Below the pieces are notes generated by a model, which saw only the letters and a list, made by a program, of their open reading frames with translations, had not been told where the DNA came from and searched no databases. Made by a program: the position numbers and the translations under genes. DNA of 64,000 nt from Siphonodentalium dalli (lineage: Eukaryota; Mollusca; Scaphopoda; Gadilida; Siphonodentaliidae), in NCBI GenBank assembly GCA_032622095.1, contig CP136068.1, forward strand, positions 183,522,796-183,586,795, in the 5' to 3' direction. Of this stretch, positions 35,930 to 46,886 are shown piece by piece (within the stretch, counting starts at the first letter, position 1; each line of letters begins with the position of its first letter).

Positions 35930-36431
35930 AACCCTGGTCAAGTGGTCCTGCTAATGTGCTACGATGCGGTTGGGTCGTGCTGAATTGCTATGATGATATT
36001 AGGGCAAATTGATGATGTTATATTGTTTTGATTTGTCTTTTTCGCGGTGTTCTGATAATCTGAACATGTCCAGGAAAAGCCATTATGCGTAACAAATATT
36101 CAAAAACATATCTATTGCGAAATATTAGTAATACTGGTTGTATAGGAGGTTGAAAATCGACAACAATCAAGATGGTCATTCACTTCGTTTTAGAAATACC
36201 AGCGTAGGCACTATTATATTTATCAAAACATATATATGTTCATGAATGTTTCATACACACACTGGCATTTGTCTCAAATCGGTTCGATTAGGCAACCACC
36301 GGGGATGTGACAACTTTAGAAAAATAAGGCTACTTTTTCGTAACGGAATCAGTTTGGCCTACCCGCATCATGGAAATTCAACAGCACCACCAGCATCATA
36401 GCATATTAGCAGGACCACTTGACCAGGGGTG
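35930..36431 (+). mobile_element. Solo CACCCCTGG-family element (~500 bp)
   Basis: Left end accctggtcaagtggtcctg and right end gaccacttgaccaggggtg are inverted. The interior (ccattatgcgtaacaaatat, tgttcatgaatgtttcatac) matches 19,640-19,920. The left tip has lost one or two bases, and no target duplication is evident. Compared with 18,722-20,080 it lacks the central block. Confidence 0.8.
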
Positions 36432-37899
36432 AAACCATCAAACATCCATATTCTAAAATTTCAAATGTGCGGAATTAATAGCGCATGACAAACTGTGTGC
36501 GTTTAGCCGTTAATACTGTATTATGTCTCATGTGGTCACGCTAAAAGTCAACCGTACCCGACCGTACCCGAATGCAATATCGCCTGTATGTACCAAGGTT
36601 CCATTCTCTTTGAGAGTCCGAAATTCAACTGGAAGCGATGTACATCATGTTCACATCAGGTTTCAGCTTATCAACATGATTTAGCAAACACCCATTCAAG
36701 ATACACTACCCGCAATCGGGAAAACATAGATACGTGTTATGATAATATATAGAGGATCTCCAACGACTTATGAAACGAGTTGTGAATCAAATTTATCAAA
36801 CGAATTTCATAAAATATTATATCCCAACATAACGAGTTGAAGATATTGTATACCAAAACTAGAGCTTTATGCCTTTTGTTTAACAAAACAGACGCCTTAA
36901 CAGAGACTAAACAATGCATACATTCACAGAGACGCTCCACAACCATATACGGCAGTATTGCGCGTTCAGGCGCTCTAATCTCCCAAATTGTTGTGACTAT
37001 TTTCGATAGTGCGACGAGGTTGGACACTAATTTAACTTTAATGAACAAATCAATCATTTTGCATTGTCTGGTGTTGGTATCATGCTCGGTTTTTCGAAAT
37101 AGTATTAATCCGTGTAAATCAATGTAAATTCATTTTGTTGGCGCGATGCCAAGTTGGCGGGAAGCACACGCATATTCATTAAATATATGAATTATGACAT
37201 ATAAGGAAATATGTAATGAATGTTTCAATGATATAATAGGGGTTTCGTGTGATATAATTTAATATATAAATACATCTGCAAATGTACCGAAGCGTCTAGT
37301 GGAAATAAGGGTTGGCCGTGATATCGGGAACAATTCAAGAAGACATCAAGATTCGTTGGTGTAGATAACTTTATGTATAAGTAAAATGGCTCTTGGCGAA
37401 ACAAAGTGTAGACAGGTTAGATAGAGATGTGCCAGGTATCAGAGTCAGAGGAGAAGTCATCCTTAGCTCGCAAGACAGTAATACTTCGTAGCTGGTATAT
37501 CATGTCTCCATATATGGTTCGAGGTAGTATGATATCCAAGCTATATATACTTTATTATAGAGTATATCACACGATTGATACAGGAACAGTCCATTATCTA
37601 CTCGCATACTTATGTTGTACTATGAATGTAACCAGTCGATCAGTGTCGACAAATATAGGTATGCTATGTTGCTTAGATGTGTATTCTTGTACGCATGGTT
37701 TCGTATGCATACCTCTGTCTACAGAATGCTTCGCCATTACATAATTAACCATATCAATACAATACAGGTAATATCACACAACAAACCCATCCATTTATAC
37801 GTACTATCGGACACAAACACCAATATCCCAAAGGTAAAACATAAACCATGTTTTAAATATTTCTGAAATCGTCGCCTCAGTGGATTACATTATATCATG

Positions 37900-38401
37900 T
37901 CATTTTATAGAAACAATGGGTCAACATATCCCGACCTGCGGAGCCAGAGCATGAGCAGTATACAGATTTACCAAAGTTACGCCTTAATTGAGTCAGAATT
38001 GGCAAATAGTGAATTGAGCTATATCGACAAGCTAACCACATATTCCGTCACTACTTCCGAATTTATCTCAATTATTTCCACACTCCCTCGCAATAAAGCT
38101 AGTGGCTGGGGTGGCGTAACTTATGTACATATTATGTACGGTGGAGATTTACTAATACCTTTTCACAAATATGAATCAAGTTGAATATATTCCATGTAAC
38201 CCAAAATGTGGTATAATTTTCTCACTGTACAAAGGGGGTGGTAAGCCCAGAAACTCATTTGACAGCTACAGGCCGATCACATTATTGCCAAATATGCAAA
38301 AACTCTCTGAAAAGCTTATGCTTCGAAGCCTACAAGCTAATTCTCCGAAATCGATAAGCGTTCATCATATGCATTTTTTAAATGAAATGTTAGTTGCATA
38401 A
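37900..38401 (+). pseudogene. Reverse-transcriptase fragment of a decayed LINE
   Basis: Two overlapping frames carry consecutive pieces of a LINE reverse transcriptase. The first (37,897-38,184) contains FISIISTLPRNKASGWGGVTY and then YGGDLL, matching the usual NKASGxDGVTYE..YGG segment. The second (38,171-38,401) contains CGIIFSLYKGGGKPRNSF followed by SYRPITLLPNMQKLSEKLML, matching the PIYKGKGK...SYRPI.LLP..KL.EK segment. A frameshift near 38,170 separates them. No palm YADD box follows, so this is a 5'- and 3'-truncated relic. It belongs to a different clade from the 44.9-51.1 kb LINE, judging from the wording of these motifs (CR1/Jockey/I-like; inference). Confidence 0.78.
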
Positions 38402-38589
38402 TATCCTCTTACGCTCTGACTGAATGCATTTCCTACACATCTGACATGCAGATAAGTTATTCACGTGCCACATGGATGTACGGAAAACACTTTACATAAT
38501 ATGGCTAAATATTTTTTTGAGAAAGCTCTATGATAGTCATATACATGTAAGGGGGAGAACTCAAATACAATTCAACATGCAGTTAACTC

Positions 38590-39218
38590 GTTGAGAGCCG
38601 GCTACGAGTTATTTCGTACTACACTATATTCCAGGGTGCAACTACGAGTTATCTCGTACTTTATATGGGTTCTAGATATTCTGCTGTAGAAATTTAAGAA
38701 ATTAAGCTTCCCACGTAATAATGATTTCAACCATCTTATGAAGCTTAAATATATGTGTGATGTCAGTGGTGCCACTACATCTGTGTAATAAAGGAACCTA
38801 CTTTGGGCCGAGAGTATGGTCATACTGACGCGTTGGCCCCTAACTCCATTGTGCCCTCTGAATTGGCATGTTATGATAAGATCCACAAAAGCCCATAACA
38901 TTCTGCACTCCAGAATAACGAGTTAGTTCGTGTATTGAATAGTAGACATCAATTTTGAAGCAGAACGATCACACATGTAAAATTGTATATGTCAAAATTT
39001 AGGTACGAGATAACTCGTACTCGGCACCCAGCACCACCCATCTAAACCTGGAATGTGGGATACGATATTTCATGGCTGTAACGAGTTATATTGTTGCCAG
39101 AACTAGCGCAGGGTACTACAAAAGGTCGAATAATCACATGTTTATTATTTACAATATCGAACATGAGAAACACGTGGAAAAGTGTGGATACGAGATAACT
39201 CGTAGTCGGCACCCAGCC
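38590..39218. mobile_element. Inverted-end element with acgagttatctcgt palindromes
   Basis: Left end gagccggctacgagttattt and inverted right end gggtgccgactacgagttat are related. Internal copies of tacgagataactcgtac occur at 38,643 and 39,004. The right end directly abuts the 29-bp minisatellite at 39,219. No coding sequence is recognised. Confidence 0.6.
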
Positions 39219-39219
39219 A

Positions 39220-41230
39220 AAATACCATGAGATGGCGTTGCAATGCGATATCCAATGTGAAATCTCATACAATGTGATATCCAATGTCAAAACTCATACA
39301 ATGTGACATCCAATGTCGAAACTCGTGCAATGTGGTATCCTATGTCGAAACTCAATGAATCTGATATCCAATGTCAAAACTCATGTGATGTGTTATCCAA
39401 TGTCAAAACTCAATGATTGTGATATCCAATGTCAAAAAACATACAATGTGATATCCAATGTCAAAACTCATGCAATGTGATATCCAATGTCAAAAAACAT
39501 ACAATGTGATATACAATGTCAAAACTCATGCAATGTGATATCCAATGTCAAAACTCATACAATGTGATATCCAATGCCAAAACTCATACAATGTGATATC
39601 CATTGTCACAACTCATACAATGTGATATCCAATGTCAAAATTCATACAATGTTAAATCCAATATAAAAACTCATACACTGTGATATCCCATGTCAAAACG
39701 CATACAATGTGATATCCAATGTCAAAACTCATACAATGTGATATATAATGTCAAAACTCATACAATGTGATTTCCAATGTCAAAACTCATACAATGTTAT
39801 ATCCAATGTCAAAATTAATACAATGTGAAATCCAATGTAAAAACTCATACAATGTGATATACAATGTCAAATATCATGCGATGTGATATCCAATGTCAAA
39901 ATAATGCAGTGTGATACCCAATTTCAAAACTCATACAATGTGATATCCAATGTCAAGTCTCATGCAATGTAATATCCAATGTCAAAACTCATACAATGTA
40001 AATCCAATGTCAAAACTCATGCAATGTGATATCCAATGTTAAAACTCATACAATGTGATATCCAATGTCAAAACTCATACAATGTGATATCCAATGTAAA
40101 AACTCATACAATGTTATATCCAATGTCAAAACTCATACAATGTGATATCCAATGTAAACACTCATACAATGTGAAATCCAATGTCATAACTCATGCAATG
40201 TGATATCCATTGTCAAAACTCATGCAATGTGATATCTAATGTCAAATCGCATGCAATGTGATATCCAATGCCATAACTCATGCAATGTGATATCTAATGT
40301 CAAATCTCATGCAATGTGATATCAAATGTAAAAACTCATACAATGTGATATCTAATGTCAAATCTCGTGCAATGTGATATCCAATGTCATAACTCATACA
40401 ATGTGATATCCAATGCAAAAACTCTTACAATGTGATATCAAATGTCAAAACTCATGCAATGTGATATCAAATGTCAAAACTCATGCAATGTGATATCAAA
40501 TGTCATAACTCATGCAATGTGATATCTAATGTCAAATGTCATGCAATGTGATATCCAATGTCAAACCTCATGCAATGTGATATCCATTGTCAAAACTCAT
40601 GCAAATGTGATATCGAATGTAAAAATTCATGCAATGTGATATCAAGTTTCTGTACTCATGCAATGTGATATCAAGTGTCAATACTCATGCAATGTGATAT
40701 ATATTGTCAACAATCATGCAATGTGTATCCAATGTCAAAATTCATGCAATGTGATATCAAATGTCATAACTCATGCAATGTGATATCTAATGTCAAATGT
40801 CATGCAATGTGATATCCAATGTCAAACCTCATGCAATGTGATATCCATTGTCAAAACTCATGCAAATGTGATATCGAATGTAAAAATTCATGCAATGTGA
40901 TATCAAGTTTCTGTACTCATGCAATGTGATATCAAGTGTCAATACTCATGCAATGTGATATATATTGTCAACAATCATGCAATGTGTATCCAATGTCAAA
41001 ATTCATGCAATGTGATATCAAGTGTCAGTACTCATGCAATGTGGAATCAAGTGTCAATACTCATGCAATGTGATATATATTGTCAAAACTCATGCAATGT
41101 GTATCCAATGTCAAAACTCATGCAATGTGATATCCAATGTCAAGACTCGTGCAATGTGATATCCAATTTCAAAACTCATGCAATGTGTTATCCAATGTCA
41201 AAACTAATGCAGTGTGATACCCAATGGTAG
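39220..41230 (+). repeat. 29-bp minisatellite (caatgtgatatccaatgtca type), 2.0 kb
   Basis: About 69 units of 29 bp share caatgtgatatccaatgtca followed by aaactcatg/a. Toward the right the variants shift from cataca to catgca. A nine-unit block (40,490-40,750) is repeated at 40,751-41,010 with nearly identical sequence, a 261-bp higher-order repeat. The 104-codon frame inside it is a by-product of the array. Confidence 0.95.
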
Positions 41231-41234
41231 CTAT

Positions 41235-41889
41235 TGGTGATACAGCGGATCAATGATGAGTTGAACCCAGTGATTGTGTGGATTTGAAGAGTTGATTCTC
41301 CATAATCAGTTGATGTTCATTCAATCATGTACAATGACATCCAATATAGTATCTTCTCAAAATGTCGTGAACTTTCGTTGTATTGTTACTATCACGTCTG
41401 GGGATGTCATCGGAAATATGACGTGACATACTTTTTTGACCTTTTGACGTGTACAGACTATGACTCCCTTCTGAACTCTATGATGATCACTACCACTACT
41501 GAATTGTGCGCCGACGTGTTCACGTATGTACGTGAACGTACGATAGCTGTCCATCCCCCATTTACCACCGGTATGATCAGTATTTCCCAATGCAAGTTTC
41601 GGAAATGTCAGCTGTCAATCAACTAAAACGAATAACAAAGCTGTTGTCAATCACCACAATTTACATTTACATGCATTGGATGTGTTTACATTTACATGCC
41701 TCTAGTTGTATTGAAATTTCCTGTTTTAGAAAAAATGAGCCATTGAGCTCAGACGACAACTGCAATGCGCTTATTTTTAAATGATCTGCATGTTGTCATT
41801 AAAATCGAACACGTTTTAGACAGTAACTGATCGGGTTCGACGGCACGTTTAAGACATTAGTGAGTGGGAGTGATCATCACATGTTATAT
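41235..41889. other. 3' flank of the lectin gene
   Basis: Unique-looking sequence between the minisatellite and the gene's last exon. The minus strand should carry the 3' UTR here. An aaaataag word near 41,775 is the closest thing to a polyadenylation signal I see. Overlapping frames at 41,327-41,626 are unsupported. Confidence 0.4.
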
Positions 41890-42182
41890 CTAAGGCTGAC
41901 CAACAACGTCATAACACTCCCTGTCAGTCGCAGCACATTGATCATTTGCTCCGACAACCGCGGAACTGTACATGGTACAAACATTGGCTGTGATCGCAAT
42001 CTTGATGCATTCCTCGGTGTTCTTGCACAGTCGGCCACATTTGAGAGCTGATATGTCCAGAATCATTCTAATGGCTGCGGTTTCTGGTCCATTCTCGCGT
42101 CTGATTTGTAGAGTTAGGCTCCTTGGATTTCCAGATATGGTGATGTTTAATGTGTTCGGGATGGTAGTAGATTCCAATGCAG
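41890..42182 (-). CDS. Terminal exon of a C-type-lectin gene, PAN/apple-like cysteine pattern
   Basis: This exon lies on the minus strand. An acceptor (tctgttcacag, AG at 42,184-42,183) is followed by 293 bp of open frame ending in TAG at 41,890. The exon begins with two bases completing a codon, so the preceding intron is phase 1, matching the donor at 42,977. It encodes 96 residues. The first half is Thr/Ile-rich. The second half has cysteines spaced C-x3-C-x5-C-x9-C (start LKCGRLC, end NVCTMYS) and then two more cysteines, which resembles PAN/apple modules (family knowledge). An extracellular, disulfide-bonded role after the lectin domain is inferred. The open frame continues upstream of the acceptor, but that part looks intronic. 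I see no canonical AATAAA just after the stop. The exon structure is well supported; the PAN assignment is moderate. Confidence 0.68.
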
Positions 42183-42594
42183 CTGTGAACAGATATATAT
42201 ATAGAGTAAGCAGAAACGGTTCGAAATTAACATCATTCAAAAACAAATTAATATTCATCGATTTTGATATTAACTTGTAATCGATACAAGTGGTTGGTAT
42301 CATTAGTTGGGTACACCCCATTGCTACAACATGTCACGAACTAAGCCTCAAGGACTGATAAGGAGTGGCATAAATTCCACAACAAACGAAAACAAATGAT
42401 ATATTTCGGTATACATATTAATTATAGCCCACCGATTCGACAGAATTAAACACCCGCTCTTGAATTCTTAATTCATACCTATGTGGTAATATTCGAAAAA
42501 AAATGGTTTCCAGGGCGAACCTAGATTCATGCTCAGGGGCACGCAACGAAAAGTTCATAAGTTTGCTATATCAAAATTATTTCGAGGAAATGAA

Positions 42595-43025
42595 CGAATA
42601 TCGATCGGTAAAACTCTTTGGGTTTTTTTGGGTGTGTTTGTAATAAATATAGAACCGCGTCGTTGGTTTGTTTAGAGTTCACCGCTCAATATATTGTGTG
42701 CGCACCGGAAGGAATTATTGTATTCAGTGCGTAATTCCTTTCTTTATTCCACGCAGTACGCACCTTCTTCCTCACGCATGATGTGGTATATGTTGCTTAA
42801 ACAAAGCCGCTTTCATAACGCAACCGAATATCGATCGGGAAAACATTTTGGGTTGTAATAAATATAACCACGTCTTTGATTTGTGTATAGTTTATCGCTC
42901 TATATATTGTGTGCACACCGGACGGAATTATTCTATTCATTGCGTAATTCCTTTCTTTATTCTAGACAGTACGTACCTTCTTTCTCACATATGATGTCGT
43001 ATATGTTATTTAAACAAACAAAGCC
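42595..43025. repeat. Two-copy 230-bp tandem duplication overlapping a lectin exon
   Basis: Copies at 42,595-42,824 and 42,825-43,025 share long similar stretches, starting at cgaatatcgatcgg and running through a gtgtgc(g/a)caccgga block to aaacaaagccg. The right copy contains the last ~50 bp and the donor of the lectin exon ending at 42,977. The left copy therefore carries a pseudo-exon end at 42,764-42,812 that keeps a donor-like GAAG|GTGCGT but has lost four bases, shifting its frame. Both copies contain a short inverted repeat around ggaattatt...gtaattcc. Confidence 0.8.
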
Positions 43026-43195
43026 GACCAAGTTCGGTTGAGAATCGAGGCTTGATGAGATCACACATTTATCTGTCGTCGGTTCGCTCCCGCTCCATAT
43101 CGGCCTCCCTGGTGTCACGGGAATCTCCGTGGTACCGTCGACCCAGTGCCACCCTCCATTAACGTAGCGTAGTCCCAGTACAGGCTGATTGATAG
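42977..43195 (-). CDS. C-type lectin domain exon, C-terminal half
   Basis: This is a 219-bp (73-codon) phase 1-1 exon. The acceptor is gcatatag (AG at 43,197-43,196) and the donor is GAAG|GTACGT (GT at 42,976-42,975). The translation contains hallmarks of a C-type lectin domain (CTLD): VLGLRYVNGGWHWVDGT matches the WIGL...W.W.DG core. It is followed by IWSGSEPTTDKC (the W..GEP loop with a conserved Cys), then a VC and a closing YDIICE that matches the terminal Y.CE. The calcium-site triplet is EPT rather than EPN or QPD, and no WND motif precedes the VC, so canonical calcium/sugar binding is doubtful. Its frame and phase join correctly to the exon at 58,328-58,519 upstream and to the terminal exon at 42,182. 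The last ~50 bp of this exon are duplicated just downstream (42,764-42,812). Confidence 0.82.
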
Positions 43196-43282
43196 CTATA
43201 TGCGAGTAAACATGGGACGGAATTCAGTCAGCTGTATGTTATACAATCTCATCAAACTAAAGTTTACTCAAATCAAATTTTT

Positions 43283-43530
43283 TTTACCCTGTGCCAATGC
43301 ATTCTCTTATATATGCGAGTCGACCATAGGTCGCCTCGCATATATAAGAGAATGCATTGGCCTAACAATTTTTTATCATTTTTTTTAAATAAATGTTTCT
43401 TACAATTTTTAGGACATAAAATAAAAAACATCCATTACCCTGCAGGGAGCCCCACACATATATAGAAGCATATATAAGAGTGTCGTCTGCTCATGTTTGT
43501 CTGGGGCTCTGTATGGGTGAAATTATTAAG
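43283..43530 (-). repeat. Partial copy of the 430-bp hairpin MITE
   Basis: Matches the inverse of the 55,025-55,454 element from ccctgtgccaatgcattctc to ctggggctctgtatgggtg. It contains a near-perfect hairpin at ~43,291-43,361 (caatgcattctcttatatat / atatataagagaatgcattg). The outer gtgacccgcc end is missing. Confidence 0.82.
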
Positions 43531-44850
43531 TTGTGAGCGCAACGATTCATTTAGTTGATAGTTTATTATCGTTATTTTAGAATAATAGGATATATCTCTC
43601 TATTCGCGAATTTCTTCCCAGTTTTTTGTTTAAAGTTTTGATTAAAACTATAAGCAAGAAGTTCAATCTAAAACACCATTTTATTTTAAATAAAAAGGTC
43701 AAGATGTTTAAAAGATAAAAATGCACGCGAAAAGCGCAAATGGGCACACGGACGTACACAAAACTAACATAAAGTCGACACCCTCATACATGTATATATT
43801 TCTTGGGAGAACTCCTCTTTCAATCTGGCCCATATATTAACAACATCACGTTATAAATTCATATGATCTATACGTGCTGGATAACAAGGAAAGTGAATCA
43901 ATCTTCAACAAATAAAAAGCTTGCTACTGTTTCGGTAGCGTATGAAATTTATTAAGTTTGCGAATAATGCGTCCCGAATCGAGAACTAAATATTTACAAT
44001 TGAGTGTAGTTCAGACCGACCCGCAGCTAGATGGTTATTTGATTATGCAAGAGACTATCAAATCCAAATTTACATACATCGGTGTTTTGTAAGGAAATGC
44101 ATAGAGTCGAATTCATGTGGAAATAAGGGTCATATGTAGCCGTACACAACATATAATTGACTGTTAAATGGACATGCCTCATTCGAGCTTCCAAAGTATG
44201 GATGTATAAAAGAGTTCACACATATACACGAAATATTGATATACATGTACCGGCTGCATGTGCTCTGAAAAACTTCTTTCCATATTTTTGTTCATCTTTA
44301 ATTTATACAGAAGTCAAATAAACGATATTTATTTCTACCATATAAAGAATAGACTAACACGGGGCGTTTTTTTCTGTTCTATGTCGTGAAAATGGCTAGG
44401 TTGCTTTTGTTTGGGACCCACACATCGTGTACTGTGTATGACTTAAATGTGTCTTTCTGGGACATGTACTGCTCATATAAAGACAGTACAAGTAATTATA
44501 GACCTATCTCGATAACGGCACAAATTCAAAAGCGAACATTATTAGGCGTGTTTGGAGCTCGAACCACCATGTGGGTTTAAATGGGTACTGTACGCTACAT
44601 CCTGCCAATTATGGGACCATTTCCGTATACACAACATAATTTATGCAACACATGAATGAATATGAGCCATGTATGAGCGCAAAATACACTTACATGCTGT
44701 ATGAACGATGTAAACAACATGGTAGTTATTACAAAAATAAATTTAGGACCCGACGCATTAACTCATTTATCTACATAAAGGCCAAGTGTATGGATGTGTG
44801 TATATCTGTCATGATTTTGGCGCGTTTAGAAATATATCACACCTAAGTCA
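43531..44850. other. Lectin-gene intron, left of the LINE
   Basis: AT-rich sequence. Apart from a possible reverse-transcriptase scrap at 44,470 I see no feature to support. Confidence 0.5.
44470..44580 (+). pseudogene. Short possible reverse-transcriptase scrap
   Basis: The frame 44,386-44,580 contains SNYRPISITAQIQK, similar to the SYRPISLLP...K block of LINE reverse transcriptases. No neighbouring motif supports it, so it may be a small relic or chance. Confidence 0.3.
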
Positions 44851-44979
44851 GATTGCGCCCAAATTTGCAAATTTGCAAATCTACAGGGGTTGTCTAATTT
44901 TGTTCATGAAAATATGAATTGTCATTAGGTTGGAAAGTCTCTAGTAATATAATAATGCTTCATGTAAACATTCCAAGTA

Positions 44980-46090
44980 CATCATGTAAATATTCAGTCT
45001 ATTTTAAAAATGATGATACTGGCTGTCACACTACCAAATTCGAATGGGGGTTCCCAGGCTGATCTCAGGAGCAATAGCTGAATAATGGCATACAAGTACT
45101 GTCAGTCTGCATCATAAACAGCTTTTTCTCCAGGGATTTGCATGGGCATCCAAATTCGAGATTTACTACTCGACTCCTCCCTCTATAATCTCTGAATGGA
45201 CTAACTTACTATTTCGCAAAGACATTTTCATAACAATTGAATCTGAGCAGACTTTTGAGAAATTTGTTGTATGACAAACAAGTCAAATTTAGAGCAGAAA
45301 TAGGTATCAATCAAGTGTTAAAACTGTTAAGGTGTAACTTTACATGAAATTTGTTTTGTGTTCCATGCAAAACATATAAATATGAACTGTCAGAGGATGG
45401 TGAACTTCATGTGCATTGTTATTGATTCATAAAAATGTACACTTTCTTTGTGCACCATGTAAATACTTGGGCTTTTTGTTGGGATAATTGTGTTTAATTA
45501 TAATTAGCATGTACAATGACATATTTATCAATGTGGCTTTATATATATAACTCGCCTAACCAGGGTGTCACGTGACAGGCTATAAATATGGATTGTCTTG
45601 CTGATCTCTGGAGCAAATGATGAAGAATGGGGTAATCTCAAAATACCATATCAAACTTTTGCTTCAGGGATCTGCATGGGAATGTGTACTCAGTACCTGC
45701 CACATGAACCTCCAATCGATTTGAATGGATTAAACTAATAATTATCTAATATATCACAATGGATAACGCAGATGACCAGATTATTGTGCAACTTATGTGA
45801 GAATGTTACCCAAAAATCATGCACATCTCGACCACACCGACAATAATGGTGTCAATGAAAGAGTATATATTTGAGTTGTCCAAAATTGCATACATGTGGA
45901 CACATACTAAGACTGGTACATTAAAATTCTGAGTTGCCAGATACAGTTATAGACATATTATGTATAGATATTCATTACTTGTCAACTCAAAACTTTGCAT
46001 TGACTGGCAATCTACAAGTTTCACTTTTCTTGTTTACATAGATGTTGAAATTACCTATATATGCTGATATGTGTATAGTCGGTTTGCCAA
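44980..46090 (+). repeat. Two diverged ~540-bp modules in the LINE 5' region
   Basis: The stretch near 45,055-45,190 (ctgatctcaggagcaa ... ccagggatttgcatggg ... ctctgaatggac) is echoed near 45,595-45,740 (ctgatctctggagcaa ... ttcagggatctgcatggg ... tttgaatggatt). The spacing of ~540 bp suggests two tandem 5'-UTR monomers. Similarity is patchy, so the exact boundaries are uncertain. Confidence 0.45.
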
Positions 46091-46886
46091 GCTCTTAATC
46101 TGTGTTAATATGAAAGACAAACTCACCACACATTGCAGAAAACTTAATGTCCATTTGGAATAATCCTGATATATAAGATTAAATTCCATAGAAATTGCAC
46201 TGATAATTTCCACATCCATTACGAAACAACACAGCGATATTATGGTCAACAAACAGACTAAACACGAGGATTACGTGTGGTCAGTGAAATTTCCTTTGAA
46301 CTGCTTGGCCGCAAAATGGGTCAACTATCTTGGTCTGACATCACTTATTAGGGTCAATAGCATTACATGTCACGTGTTGTACATAGGAATTTCAGCAATT
46401 ATCGATTTTTGGTGAGTTACAAAACAAGGCCGAGTTGTTTTTACACAATCGACATATGTCTGTTCACTTGTTCGTTTGTCTATCTGTCTTCACATCGTTA
46501 CTCATTTAATGTGCAAAAATATATTTGTGTACAAATACACAAATACAGAATAGGGAACATACTTATACGATGTACTACTTAAATGATTAACCGACTGCTT
46601 ATATGTTGGCATGCCACACCAGGGTGGCCTCGGCACATCGAGGCACGATGATAACCGAACACCGGAATACAGAAATGATATTTGTATCGATCATCTTTAT
46701 TATTATTATATGTATGTGTTTTTCTTTCAGCATGGTATGTAAGGAGAGTGTGAGTGCAAGTGACATTGGTTATTTTTTACACGTTTCGGTATACTCCTGT
46801 ATAACTTCCACATTACGAATTTCAGTTGAAGTATTTTCCGCCCTTGGTGGTCGATCGGTCGGACGTCTGCGTACTAACGTCTGCTC

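Noticed and set aside
36737-37127. Overlapping ~100-codon frames on both strands
   Set aside because: Neither translation resembles a family. One strand's openness mirrors the other and no splice or start context supports either.
40919-41230. Cys-rich repetitive frame in the 29-bp array
   Set aside because: It is a by-product of the minisatellite. The 29-bp period rotates frames and openness depends on variant units.
39220-41230. CRISPR-like regular repeats
   Set aside because: Units are contiguous without unique spacers, and the context is eukaryotic. It is a minisatellite.
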